This document shows, in pieces, positions 22,725-34,600 of a stretch of 64,000 bases of DNA; positions within the stretch are counted from its first letter, which is position 1, and each line of letters opens with the position of its first letter. The notes under the pieces were generated by a model that did not search any database, was not told the origin of the DNA, and saw nothing but the letters and a program-made list of their open reading frames with translations. Position numbers and translations under genes: made by a program. This DNA is from Quercus robur (Eukaryota > Streptophyta > Magnoliopsida > Fagales > Fagaceae), in assembly GCF_932294415.1 (NCBI RefSeq), contig NC_065544.1:20497351-20561350 (forward strand), read 5' to 3'.

Positions 22725-23819
22725 CTAATCATCCTCTTCCAGCTTTCTCTGAATTTGATCCAATTGAGTTTGAAGAGAAGTAAGCTTCATATCCCATCGA
22801 GTGCTGTGATGGTGTAGAGAAGCTGTGAGTCCAGACATCTTTGTGTTCAACTCGTGGACAAAGGATACAATGCGACCAAGTTTCTCATCTAGGGAGAGAG
22901 TGCTAAACTGAGAGTCACTGTGAGATGCAGAAGATTCTGGTTTGGCTCTCTTCCGACTATGTCCAACGCTTGCATTGAATGTACGCATGTTGATTGGACT
23001 TGGTTTGGAGAGAGGAGTTTCATCAGCCGTTGGATAAATTCCCTTTAGCTTCAAGATCCGTGAAATGAGACTGCAGAAAGGAACACATATCCGAGACTCA
23101 TTTCGAAGAACCGTTTTGCGCAGAACATGAAATATATGAGCACAGATGTCTATTTCCACGTCAGAGATTAGATCATGAAGAAACAAAGCACGTCCGAGGT
23201 TCATATACCCAGTGCTTGATAGAGGGTACAAATTGTGAAACATCACAATTGTAAGCACTCTCAGCTTTGGAGAAAGGGAGGAAACACTGATGGATTTGCC
23301 ATTGGGTGAGAACTCCAAGTCTTGACCAAGACTTTCTTTGAGAAGCTCCTCATCAGGACAGAGATCATCATAGACCGGTGAATGTCGGAAAATGGGTCTG
23401 TTGATGTGAAGAATTTCTGCCAGATATGTAGGAGAGACAGAAAAGCTCTTGTTCCGAACCCAGCACTTAAGTTCATCTCCTTCCACAATTGCGTTAGCAT
23501 AAAATTCTTTTACTAACTCTTCATACACGTCATCCGGATCAGATAGAAGGTAATTCCAATCCTTGTGAGCAAACCATTTCGGAATGTCAGTGTCATGAAG
23601 TGAGGACTGATCCAAAGCTCTTTCTAGTAATGGTGTGGCATGTAGAAAGAAATTCTCATATGACTGATAGGCTGCATAAGATCTGAACTTGTTGGGATCG
23701 AATCTCCTTGATGAAGAGCGAGTCCCTTTTGGCTGAGGTGGATAATCATCAACATCAATTACTGGTTCCTTCCCTTTGGAACTACCTCCTTTCACAGCAG
23801 CTTTCTTGAAAGGCGACAT
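22725..23819 (-). CDS. Accessory ORF of element A (364 residues)
   Basis: This is an open frame on the element's sense strand between the gag region and the 3' LTR. After a basic, low-complexity N terminus (MSPFKKAAVKGG, then KGTRSSSRR) comes a globular region with DIPKWFAHKDWNYL, LVKEFYANA and CWVRNKSFSVSPTYLAEILHI, which fits the 'putative plant transposon protein' domain (PF20167 by memory). The end has a Ser-rich, basic RKRAKPESSASHSDS segment and a predicted coiled coil with repeated Leu and Gln that ends EDD. There is no signal peptide or membrane segment, so it is not an envelope protein. A related ORF sits at the same place in B (37199-38293) and C (3009-4205). Function is unknown. 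It belongs to the element, not to the host. Confidence 0.8.
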   Translation of the reverse strand: MSPFKKAAVKGGSSKGKEPVIDVDDYPPQPKGTRSSSRRFDPNKFRSYAAYQSYENFFLHATPLLERALDQSSLHDTDIPKWFAHKDWNYLLSDPDDVYEELVKEFYANAIVEGDELKCWVRNKSFSVSPTYLAEILHINRPIFRHSPVYDDLCPDEELLKESLGQDLEFSPNGKSISVSSLSPKLRVLTIVMFHNLYPLSSTGYMNLGRALFLHDLISDVEIDICAHIFHVLRKTVLRNESRICVPFCSLISRILKLKGIYPTADETPLSKPSPINMRTFNASVGHSRKRAKPESSASHSDSQFSTLSLDEKLGRIVSFVHELNTKMSGLTASLHHHSTRWDMKLTSLQTQLDQIQRKLEEDD

Positions 23820-24479
23820 GACTAGTCTGCATTATGAACAAAGGAAATGACAGAACACAATCCAACAAACTAAATTAGCAGTGGGTTAGTGGAATGTTAG
23901 GGACAATGAAGAAACCCTAATAGCTGGATGAGAATGGTGAGAAAATAGCAATGAGGGACACCAATGGCCCAAATTTGAACTACACAGTATAGGGAGACCA
24001 AATAGAACCACATAATCAGCTGGAAAAGGACCAAATTCAACAACACATCAACATGATACCACACAGGATCATAGTGAAACATGATATCAACAGCAGATCA
24101 GACAAAAATAGCTAACCCTAGCTAAGCACATGATGAAGAACACAACCACCACCATAAACTAGCTCAAAAACAGAAACACAAGCATCCAAGCGAAGCAAGA
24201 ACAAAGAATAATAGTTGAGCTAAAAACCCATCACAAAATCACAATCAAATGTGAATAAACCAGAGGGAAAACCATAACAACAAGTAAAATAGAGTGCAGG
24301 ACAGAAAACCATACCTGTTAGTCAACGATTTTGAGCTGAAAAGAGACAAGTATTGGAGATCGAAAATGGAGGCACGGTGACAATGTGTAAGAGCAGATGA
24401 GAAAGACAATGAACAGTCACAAAAAGATCGAGGGAAAAATAAAAAGTTTAAAAACTGCCCCTGTTTATCCAAAACACGC

Positions 24480-24740
24480 GATTTTCGCGACTGGAACGAG
24501 TCGCCAAAAAGTCGCCAGATCAAGCCGCCAAAACACTCAAGGACAAAAAGTTGAAAAATTTTTCTAAGTGTTTTTCGCGACTGGAAGGTCTACCCGCGAG
24601 TGAGTCGCGAGCTGAGCCGCGAAAATCTCTAAGTGAACCTCGCGACTGGACCTTCCACTCGTGAACAAGTCGCCAAAAATGACCAGCGAAGATGCGACTG
24701 AGTCTCGCGACTTGACATACCCGCGACTAAGCCGCCAAAA
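24480..24740. repeat. TCGCGA-type motif array in element A
   Basis: About 20 words such as TCGCGACT, GTCGCCA, CCGCGAG and GCCGCCAAAA are packed in 260 bp just upstream (in element sense) of the accessory ORF leader. The same words form a cluster in the U3 of both LTRs. The counterpart in B is at 36280-36540. Flanking sequence has few CG dinucleotides, so the array stands out. Confidence 0.8.
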
Positions 24741-25773
24741 CAGGGCAAAACTGGATTTTTGAAATTTTCAGATTTTTAACAAAATACTTTCCAAAAACAC
24801 CTAAAACACTCAAAAATCTTTTTGTGCTTGAGTTAACAAAGATTGAGCATGTGAAAACACATTTCATCAAGTACAATCACACAAATGAATATGGCATTTA
24901 TTGAACATAAACTTGTGTGTTGTGTGTGGATATCAATAATGAGATAGTCCTTTGTCTAATGTGAAGCTTCAACGATCAATTCAACCAAGGCATACACAAT
25001 TAGCACTAGATCATGTGACCCATCTCAATTATAGAAATATGTATATATGACCTCCCACACAACTTGATAATCAGAACTTGGAGCTTATCATTTGACTCCT
25101 CTTTCAATCATAACATTTGATCTTTTTGATCTTTTGAGGCAATCATCTCTCATTATGAGAGTGATATATGACATTTCACTTTAGAGAACAGGCCTTTGGC
25201 CTTTTTGAATAAACATTCACTTTAATATAAGGTCGCTTACCCTTTTTCCTAGTCAAATACTAGAATGTGCGACAGGCTTTTGCAGCTCAATATCTCTTTT
25301 CATTTGGAGATTTACATTTGGTGAGCTCTTTTTAGTAAAACAAAAATAAAAAGTGGGAAGATATATAGACACAAGTCTATGCATGTCTCAAGATCAACAT
25401 AACCATTCACTAATCATTCATGACAAGTTTGAAGATCTATTTACAACAATCACATAGATTTCAAGATTTTTCCCACAGTGATATAAGTGCATGAAAACAA
25501 GCAATGCTCAAAAATGCACAAAGCCATTAGCACAAAGGTACAAGGCAAAACAAGTTTTGAGACAAAACTCAACAAAGTCAATCAAGCTTTTTGATTTTCT
25601 AATTTTTATGTGATTTTTGGATTTTTGACACAAGAAACAAAAAGATTGATAAAACAAAATTAAAAATATTCACAAGTAGACAAGCAAGCAACCAACATCA
25701 AAAACAGCAAACAAATCAAACAAACATTGTCGCAAAGCATAGGAAGTATTGATGCATGGACATGTTGTAATGC

Positions 25774-27744
25774 TTATGCATGAGTACCCTTTTTCACCCA
25801 CACATCACTTGCGTTTGGGGTGATTTCCTTATAGGATTGGGTACGGGAGTTAGGGCTTTCAAACCTTCGTGAGAAGCTTTCCAAGCAGTTGGTGAATGCA
25901 CCAATCATCTTCATCACGTTCATCATTCCGGGATCTCTATTTTGATCTCTAGATTGATCACCTGCCCAAATTCTCCTATCATTTCTGGGTCCTCCTGACC
26001 TTTGAGGAGTTGCACTGTTCTTTGCCCTCAGCTTTTGGCAATTTGGTCGAGTATGCCCTTGAAGTCCGCAATAATGGCACACATAAGTTCCTCTAGGACC
26101 TCTTTGTGGTCGTGGACGTGACTTAGCACGAGATTCAGACCTCCCCACAGACTGATTACGGGAATTCAGCATCCGTTGGTTCACCACATTCTTTTTCTCC
26201 TCCACCTCGAGCTTCTCACCAGTAAGGTCAGCTACAACCGGATCTTTGGCCTTTACAAACTTCACTTTCTTAGAGACATTTCCAGATGAACTACTTCCTC
26301 CGGTATATCCCAATCCGGATTTGTCTGAAAAGCTCTTTTGAGATGATATAACATCATCTAGCTTCTTGGTGGTGACCCTCTCTATTTTAGCATTCGCTTG
26401 CACAACCTCATTCTCAAGAAATCTCACTTTTGTGTAAGTTTCGGACAACTCACCATTCAGTGTTTCTATCTCACATTTGGCCTCCCTATATCGAATTAGG
26501 AGACTTTTGTAGTCCTCCTCAGCCTTCTTCATTTTTCTCACAGCAGCCTTGGCCACCCTAGTGTACTCACCGGACTTCTCAAAGAGTGAGTTATAATTCT
26601 CTTGAAGATTTGCTGCGCTTTCATCTTCTTCAGCATCTGATTCTTCAACAATTCCTAGTGACTCATCATCACTATGTTCTCCAAGGTCTCGTACAAGCAG
26701 ATTTAACTCATCCGAAGACTCAACATGAGCAATAGTCATAAAAGCTGAATAGTTCCCTTCTCCATCACAGCTCTCTTCAGATTCTGAGTCAGACGAATCT
26801 GAGTCACTCAAGGTCGTGGCATACACCTTGCCTTTCGATTTCAAATAATTCGGACATTCCTTCTTAAAGTGTCCATGCCCGTTACATTCAAAACAAGTGA
26901 CACCTTGTGTGGGTTGGGATTCTTTTCCATCTTTCTTTTTGAAATCCCTCTTCTCCCTTCCAGAACTTTGGAATTTTCTCTTATCATCAAATTTGCCATT
27001 ATTTTTGAATTTCAAAAACTTTCTGAAATTTTTGACAAGGTAGGCTACATCTTTGTCAACCACATCTTCTCCCGATGAGTCTTGATCTTCCACCTTCTCA
27101 TTAATGGTCTTTAGAGCAAGAGATTTACTCTTCCGTTGATTGGGCATCGACATCTCATAAGTCTGCAGAGAACTAACCAGCTCCTGTACTTTGATGTCAT
27201 CAAGGTCCTTGTTCTCTTCAATTGGTGTCACTTTAGCACGAAAACTTTCCGGCAATGATCGAAGGATCTTCCTCACAATTTTTGAGTCCTCCGTTTTCTC
27301 CCCCAAGTTGAACTTACTGACAACCACCTCATTTAGCTTCCCATAGAAAGAGTCAAAAGACTCATCCTCACTCATTTTAAGCTCCTCAAACCGAGTGGTC
27401 AGCATTTGTAACTTGGTGTCTTTCACTTTCTTCGTGCCTTCATAAGTTGTTTCCAGAATCTCCCATGCATCTTTGGCAATGGTAATGTGAGAAATCCTGT
27501 GAAATTCATCTGGAGACACACCACAGAAAATAGCATTGAGTGCTTTACTGTTAGCATTAGATGCAGCAAGTGCTGCCTTATCCCATGTGGATTTGGCTGC
27601 CTCAGGTTTGGTCCAACCAATCTCAACAGCATCCCAAACAGATTCATCAATAGAACACAGAAAAGCTCTCATACGAACCTTCCAAAAAGCATAATTACTA
27701 CCATCAAAATATGGAGGTGTATTTAGGGATTGAGACCTATCCAT
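25774..27744 (-). CDS. gag of element A (656 residues)
   Basis: It starts MDRSQSLNTPPYFDGSNYAFW, about 55 bp after the primer site. Residues about 50-200 form the UBN2/retrotran_gag capsid-like region (AWEILETTYEG, KILRSLPESF). A basic Lys-rich stretch and a CCHC knuckle CFECNGHGHFKKEC follow at about 285-300. Next comes a long acidic coiled coil, then a second knuckle CHYCGLQGHTRPNC near residue 555. This long two-knuckle gag is typical of Sireviruses. The frame is open throughout. No protease motif follows, so particles could not mature from this copy alone. Confidence 0.88.
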   Translation of the reverse strand: MDRSQSLNTPPYFDGSNYAFWKVRMRAFLCSIDESVWDAVEIGWTKPEAAKSTWDKAALAASNANSKALNAIFCGVSPDEFHRISHITIAKDAWEILETTYEGTKKVKDTKLQMLTTRFEELKMSEDESFDSFYGKLNEVVVSKFNLGEKTEDSKIVRKILRSLPESFRAKVTPIEENKDLDDIKVQELVSSLQTYEMSMPNQRKSKSLALKTINEKVEDQDSSGEDVVDKDVAYLVKNFRKFLKFKNNGKFDDKRKFQSSGREKRDFKKKDGKESQPTQGVTCFECNGHGHFKKECPNYLKSKGKVYATTLSDSDSSDSESEESCDGEGNYSAFMTIAHVESSDELNLLVRDLGEHSDDESLGIVEESDAEEDESAANLQENYNSLFEKSGEYTRVAKAAVRKMKKAEEDYKSLLIRYREAKCEIETLNGELSETYTKVRFLENEVVQANAKIERVTTKKLDDVISSQKSFSDKSGLGYTGGSSSSGNVSKKVKFVKAKDPVVADLTGEKLEVEEKKNVVNQRMLNSRNQSVGRSESRAKSRPRPQRGPRGTYVCHYCGLQGHTRPNCQKLRAKNSATPQRSGGPRNDRRIWAGDQSRDQNRDPGMMNVMKMIGAFTNCLESFSRRFESPNSRTQSYKEITPNASDVWVKKGTHA

Positions 27745-27813
27745 CTCAAAAGGGAGTCAAGGATCACATAATGGTAATGAAACCAATAGCAGTGTACCCG
27801 CTCTGATACCAAA

Positions 27814-28924
27814 TGAAAGTTCAAAAACGTGTCTAAAAACACTTTTGAACGTTTAGACCCCCAAATTACAACTTAACCAATACAAGCAATATGTCAAACA
27901 ACTAGTGTGCGGAAACTTAACATATGTTATAATATGAAAATGGTTAAAAACTATCTAAGCCATAACAAAATAAAATCCACAGCAGATAATATAAAGGCAA
28001 AGATAGAGAGGAAGGAAGATGCAAACACAAAGACAACACGCGATGTGTTATCGAAGAGGAAACCGAAGTCCTCGGCGAAAAACCTCTCCGCCGCCCTCCA
28101 AGCGGTAATCAATCCACTAGAAAATACAGTTGGGATACAAGGACAGCAATAGACCCTCCAAGCCTAATCTACCCAGTGCACCTAAGCCCTCCAAGCTTCT
28201 TGCTCCAACGAGGTTGCGCCGAACCTTTTTCTTTTCTAGCTTCTCGGATTCCGCTACTAGATCGTAGCATCAACCAATGAAGATTGGCTCCTTCCTAACT
28301 GCTTCCCAGAAATCCAAACGACTGTCTCACAGAGATGATGATGGTGAGAACCAGGTTTGGTATAATGCCTCTCAAGGATTTGACAATGGAGAGGAAAAGA
28401 GTAGGGGAATTTGAAGAGACTCTAAGGTATAGATTGTGGGTGAAACAATCTGGTTTTTCTTTAGGGTTTCTCTCTCAAAATTTTCTCTGGAAGCTCTCTT
28501 TCAATCGTGGGTTAAAGGGGTATTTATACTGGAGTGGGAGAGGAATGTGAAACGTCAGGTTTTACAAAACAAGGGTGGCTCGCGGCTTGACCTCGCGGCT
28601 TGACCAAGTCGCGAGATCCAGTCGCGAGTTAACCGTATGGCCAGTTGTCCTGTTTTGTCCTGTAGTGCTCTAGCTAGCATGACTGTTCATCTTCCAGCAT
28701 GCTTGACACGTGTGCTGCTTCTGGCGGCTTGCAGCCGCGAGTCCACCCGCGAGTCCCAGCCTCGAGTCTCTGTTTTCTTGCACACTCTTAAGCAAACTTC
28801 ACTCTATCTCACTCACTACCCTTAGAACAAACCCACCTAAATACAGGGTTACTAAATGCTGAATTACAAGCAAATTTGGCACGGAATAAAGCCAATTAGA
28901 TGGTTGAATAAATTCAACCTTACA
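27814..28924 (-). repeat. 5' LTR of element A, abutting the peroxidase 2 promoter
   Basis: 1111 bp. Its outer (U3) end at 28924 lies 14 bp from the TATA box of peroxidase 2. Its own TATA-type box is the complement of about 28520-28527 and would transcribe leftwards, away from the peroxidase. The CG-rich motif cluster spans about 28577-28770. Confidence 0.9.
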
Positions 28925-28938
28925 ACCTCGAATGATCC

Positions 28939-28946
28939 TATAAATA
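28939..28946 (+). promoter_or_regulatory. TATA box of peroxidase 2, cut off from its W-box
   Basis: TATAAATA lies 144 bp before the ATG. The upstream W-box is now 8 kb away at 20853-20858 because element A inserted between them. The right-hand target duplication gives back only ACCTC, not TTGACC. Confidence 0.7.
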
Positions 28947-29082
28947 TATTAATTGTCCTCCTTCATTCTCAAAATACGACAAGCAAAGCTTAGAGCTGCT
29001 ACAAATTTGAAAATACAAACTTCCAATTTAGCTTAACACACTCCATCTCTATCTTCCTGATCCTTATCCTGTTATTGCATTA

Positions 29083-30372
29083 ATGGAGAGTGCACGTTTG
29101 ATCCAAACGTCCCTTTTGGTGTTTCTCTTGCTCTCTTTGAGTGTTTCTTACGTGCATTGCCAAGCCACTCGTGTTGGGTTCTACTCCAAATCATGCCCTC
29201 GAGCTGAATCCATTGTTCGCTCAACGGTTCAAGCTCATTTCCAATCTAATCCCACTGTGGCTCCTGGATTGTTAAGGATGCACTTTCATGACTGTTTCGT
29301 GCAGGGTTGCGATGCTTCTGTCCTTGTTGATGGGCCTAGCACTGAGAAAACAGCCGGACCTAACCTTGGTTTGAGAGGATATGAAGTTATTGATGATGCG
29401 AAGACCAATCTTGAAGCTGCATGCCCTGGTGTTGTTTCTTGTGCTGATATTCTTGCGCTTGCTGCTAGTGAATCTGTCGTTCTGGTACTTGATCTCATGC
29501 TTTTATATATTCATCAGATTAATTTATCAGTATATATTTTACATGCTTTTAACTGTAATTAATCATATTTTGCATTTTTCTTGTAGACAAATGGACCAAA
29601 TTGGCAGGTGCCAACCGGACGCAAAGATGGTCGAGTATCATTGGCTTCTGAAACTACCGATTTGCCTGGCTTTACAGAATCCATTGATGCTCAGAAGAAA
29701 AAGTTTTCAGCGAAAGGTTTAAACGCTCAAGATCTTGTTACTCTTGTCGGTAAGCATCAACGCATTATCATTTAATAAATCGTTTTTTATATCCCTAGCT
29801 ACATGTTCAGGTATGTGTTTTACAGTCAAGAACTTTATAGTTCAGTGAACTACAATTCAAATCCTCGTCTTTTATTATTATAAGTATAGATTTACCCAAA
29901 AAGTACGTGTCCTAGTTTATTACATTTCGTCTAACTTCTATTCATTTCAATTAACTACTGACTAGGTGGCCATACTATTGGAACTTCAGCTTGCCAGTTC
30001 TTTCAGTACAGATTGTATAATTTCACTACTACTGGAAATGGTGCCGATCCTACAATCAACCCCAGTTTCCTTCCTCAATTACGAGCACTCTGCCCACAAA
30101 ATGGTGATGCCACAAGGCGTGTTGGACTGGACACCGATAGCCAAAACAGATTTGACTCATCTTTCTTCTCCAACTTGAGGACTGGCCGAGGAGTACTTGA
30201 GTCTGATCAAAAGTTATGGACTGACGCCTCCACCAGAAGTTTTATTCAAAGCTTGCTTGGGTCAAATGCCTTCAATGTGCAGTTCGGAAAGTCCATGGTG
30301 AAGATGAGCAACATTGGCCTCAAGTCTGGTACTCAAGGTGAAATTCGCAAAGTTTGTTCTAAGATTAACTGA
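29083..30372 (+). CDS. Class III peroxidase, N1-like (copy 2)
   Basis: Exons are 29083-29484, 29587-29749 and 29966-30372, with lengths and phases identical to copies 1 and 3, giving 323 residues. The signal peptide, distal Arg65/His69, proximal His191 and all eight cysteines are intact. Differences from the other two copies include AASE instead of AARD at 127-130 (two close base changes), Ser instead of Asn in the GPNTEK loop, and TDS instead of TGS in the calcium-loop region [10 protein letters not shown]. None removes a catalytic residue. The gene lies in only about 1.6 kb of host DNA between elements A and B. It is open and spliceable as written, but its promoter and 3' flank are disturbed, so expression is uncertain. 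Confidence 0.93.
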
Positions 30373-30519
30373 TCAAAAGTGCTCCGAGCTAAGCCACGAA
30401 GGATGATTACAATTATTCCCACAAAAAAAAAAAAAAATGTATTCTAAATTGTTCTTGAATTTTATTTCCATTTTGGCGTAAACTCAGGAGATGTAAAAAA
30501 GTATGTAATGAAAATTCTT

Positions 30520-31630
30520 TGTAAGGTTGAATTTATTCAACCATCTAATTGGCTTTATTCCGTGCCAAATTTGCTTGTAATTCAGCATTTAGTAACCCTG
30601 TATTTAGGTGGGTTTGTTGTAAGGGTAGTGAGTGAGATAGAGTGAAGTTTGCTCAAGAGTGTGCAAGAAAACAGAGACTCGCGGCTGGGACTCGCGGGTG
30701 GACTCGCGGCTGCAAGCCGCCAGAAGCTGCACACGTGCCAAGCATGCTGGAAGATGAACAGTCATGCTAGCTGGAGCACTACAGGACAAAACAGGACAAC
30801 TGGCCATACGGTTAACTCGCGACTGGATCTCACGACTTGGTCAAGCCGCGAGGTCAAGCCGCGAGCCACCCCTGTTTTGTAAAACCTGACGTTTCACATT
30901 CCTCTCCCACTCCAGTATAAATACCCCTTTAACCCACGATTGAAAGAGAGCTTCCAGAGAGAATTTTGAGAGAGAAACCCTAAAGAAAAAACCAGATTGC
31001 TTCACCCACAATCTATACCTTGGAGTCTCTTCAAATTCCCTTACTCTCTTCCTCTCCATTGTCAAATCCTTGAGAGACATTATACCAAACCTGGTTCTTA
31101 CCATCATCATCACTGTGAGACAGTCGTTTGGATTTCTGGGAAGCAGTTAGGAAGAAACCAATCTTCATTGGTTGATGCTATGGTCTAGTAGCGGAATCCG
31201 GGAAGCTAGAAAAGAAAAAGGTTCGGCGCAACCTCATTGGAGCAAGAAGCTTGGAGGGCTTAGGTGCACTGGGTAGATTAGGCTTGGAGGGTCTATTGCT
31301 GTCCTTGTATCCCAACTGTATTTTCTAGTGGATTGATTACCGCTTGGAGGGCGGCGGAGAGGTTTTTCGCCGAGGACTTCGGTTTCCTCTTCGATAACAC
31401 ATCGCGTGTTGTCTTTGTGTTTGCATCTTCTTTCCTCTCTATCTTTGCCTTTATTTTATCTGCTGTAGTTTTATTTTGTTATGGCTTAGATAGTTGTTTA
31501 ACCAATTTCATATTATAGCATGTGTTAAGTTTCCGCACACTTGTTGTTTGACATATTGCTTGATTTGGTTAAGTTGCTTTTTGGGGGTCTAAACGTTCAA
31601 AGGTGTTTTGTACACGTTTTTTAACTTTCA
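30520..31630 (+). repeat. 5' LTR of element B
   Basis: It starts TGTAAGGTTGAAT and ends AACTTTCA. A TATA-type TATAAATA lies near 30917 and the TCGCGA-type cluster spans about 30675-30865. It begins 148 bp after the peroxidase 2 stop codon. Confidence 0.92.
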
Positions 31631-31697
31631 ATTGGTATCAGAGCGGGTACACTTGTTGTGGTTTTATTACCTAAGTGTGATCCTAGACTCCTGAGTT

Positions 31698-34600
31698 GTG
31701 ATTGTTGTTTTGGATTATACCATGCTGAATTGTAGCTTAAGTGTTTGTGAAAATGACTCTATGCATATGTCTGAAAGGTGTCTTACTGATGATCTTGTAA
31801 AGTTATTAAAAACTAAGAAACATGCTAGAGTTATTGTTCACATGCTGGAATTTCTTGAAAATCAGAATCTTGTCTTACACAGTAGCATATCTGAATCTAA
31901 ATCATTGATTAAGAAATATAAAAGAAAGAATAGAATGTTGTGTGAGATGATTGAGAATCTGAAAATGAAAAATCAATCTAAAAGAAGCATGAAAATTGAT
32001 GATGAGTTTGTGTTTGAAGGTCAAGAATGTCTGTCACATGTGAACCTATTTGTGCATACCTCATTGAAGGTGTTTAATGCATGTTTGTGGTATCTTGACA
32101 GTGGGTGTTCTCACCATATGACAGGGGATAAGTCACTGTTTAAGTCACTCAAAGAAAAAGTTGGTGACTATGTGACCTTTGGTGATGGAAGCCATGCTCA
32201 AGTCTTAGGAAAAGGAACCATTGAGATACCTGGTTTGCCTCTGTTGAAAGATGTGCTGTTCATAAAAGGGCTGAAGGCGAATTTGCTGAGCATCACTCAA
32301 ATTTGTGATGACGATTTCTTGGTACAATTCTCTAAGAAAGGATGTTTGATCATCAATGAAGAGGGGATTCAGGTTTTGGAAGGAAATCGGACTACAGATA
32401 ATTGTTATGGAATAGTTCCCACGGCACCAATATCGTGTAGAAGTGCTCGGGTGGATATGTTGGAGCTGTGGCATCACAGATTTGGGCATGCCAACTTCAA
32501 ACAAGTAGCAAAAGTCTCCAAACTTGAAGCAGTCGAGGGACTTCCTAAGTTTGGAAAAGTGAAGAAGACCGTTTGTGTTGCATGTCAAATGGGGAAGCAA
32601 ACTAAGGCAAGTCATCACAAGGTAAATGTGATAGCCACCTCTCGGTGCTTGGAGTTACTTCATGTTGATCTAATGGGGCCCACCAGAACTGAAAGCCTAG
32701 GGGGGAAGAGATACATTATGGTCATTGTGGACGACTACTCAAGATACACTTGGGTTGAATTCCTTAGAGAAAAATCAGAAGCTTGTGAGAAGTTGGAGAT
32801 TCTGTGCAAGAAACTACAAAATGAAAAGGGGATTCCGATAGCCAAAGTTAGAAGTGATCATGGGAGAGAATTTGAGAATGCAAGATTCGAGTCCTTCTGT
32901 GAGAAGAATGGTATTAAAAGAGAGTTTTCAGCTCCCAAAACTCCACAACAAAATGGAGTGGTAAAGAGAAAAAATCGTGTGATTCAGGAGATGGCAAGAG
33001 TCATGTTGCTTAACAAGCAAATACCTCAAAAATTTTGGGGAGAAGCTGTCAACACTTCGTGTCACATTGGCAATAGGATTTTCTTTCGAGTTGGTACAAA
33101 GAAGACTGCATATGAGATATGGAATGGGAAGAAGCCTAAAGTGAAGTATTTCCGGGTATTTGGAAGTAAATGCTATATCTTAAATGATCGAGAGAATCTT
33201 GGGAAGTTTGATGCAAGAAGTGATGAGGGTATTTTTCTTGGATACTCTACTACAAGTCGAGCGTATAGAGTGTTTAACAAGAGAACAAAGGCTGTGATGG
33301 AATCCATAAATGTCAAGATTGATGATGCCTTACCTAAGGTGGAAATGATTGATGATGTAGAAGGACCGAGCACCGAAGAGCCTGATGTTGAGGTAGAAGC
33401 TCTGGATATAGAAGGTGAAGAACCTATACCAGAAGTAGAATCGACTCCCATCAACCCAAGAATGGAAACGAGATCAATGTCTAGAACTTCAAGTCCTCTT
33501 ACTCCACCAGAAGTTCATCCTCCTATCTCTCGTAGTGATGAAGTTTCCACTTAAAAAAGGCCATCTTCAAGAGTTATCAAGAATCATCCGGAAAGTAATA
33601 TCATAGGATCACTTGACGATGGTCTTCGCCTCAGGAAAGGAAATATTTTGCTAGCCAATCATGTAACATATCACTGTTATCTTGCACAGTTTGAACCAAA
33701 AAGGGTTGAAGAGGCTCTTCAAGATGAGAATTGGGTTGAGTCAATGCATGAAGAGCTGAATCAGTTTGTGAGGAATGATGTGTGGGAACTTGCTCCACGG
33801 CCTGAAAACGTTCATGTTATAGGCACAAAGTGGATTTTTAAAAACAAAACTGATGAAGATGGAGAGATAATTCGAAACAAGTCTCGGTTAGTGGCTCAAG
33901 GATACACACAAGTAGAAGGAGTGGATTTTGATGAATCATTTGCTCCGGTGGCAAGACTCGAATCCATTCGAATCCTCATGTCCATTGCGTGCACTTTGAA
34001 TTTCAAACTTTATCAAATGGATGTTAAGTGCGCTTTTCTGAATGGATATCTAAATGAAGAAGTTTTTGTTGAGCAACCAAAAGGATTTGAGGATCCTCAT
34101 TTTCCAGATCATGTATTAAGATTGAAGAAAGCACTTTATGGTTTAAAACAAGCGCCTAGAGCCTGGTACGATCGTCTTACACATTATCTTCTAGATAGAG
34201 TTTCAAGAGAGGGTACGCCGATCGAACTCTGTTTGTCAAAAATGATGAAGATTATCTCCTTGTGGCACAAGTCTATGTTGATGACATAGTGTTTGGGGCA
34301 ACTATCGAAGATCGTGCTACTGAATTTTCTGAGGAGATGAAGAAGGAATTTGAGATGAGCATGGTGGGGGAGCTCACATTCTTCTTGGGTCTTCAAGTCA
34401 AACAACAGAAGGAGGGTATATTTGTATCTCAAGAGAAGTATGCCAGAAACATTGTCAAGAAGTTTGGACTAGACTCCAAAAAACATGCCTCCACCCCTAT
34501 GAGCTCTTCCACTAAATTGAATGTGGATTCGTCGGGAGTTGAAGTAAGTCCTACATTGTATAGGAGCATCATAGGAAGTTTGCTCTACCTTACAGCCAGT

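Larger units (their letters stand above)
20861..28924 (-). mobile_element. Sirevirus-like Ty1/copia fossil A (8.06 kb)
   Basis: It is bounded by 5-bp target duplications ACCTC (20856-20860 and 28925-28929). Both LTRs are 1111 bp: 20861-21971 is the 3' LTR and 27814-28924 the 5' LTR. The initiator-Met primer site TGGTATCAGAGC is the complement of 27800-27811. The purine tract before the 3' LTR is the complement of about 21972-21987. Parts: gag (25774-27744) and the accessory ORF (22725-23819). No pol domains are seen. The LTRs differ at about 23 sites by eye (near 2%), so it is fairly young but older than B. Incomplete. Confidence 0.92.

Noticed and set aside
29083-30372. Peroxidase 2 as a pseudogene
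   Set aside because: All exons, splice sites, catalytic residues and cysteines are intact; only the flanks are disturbed.
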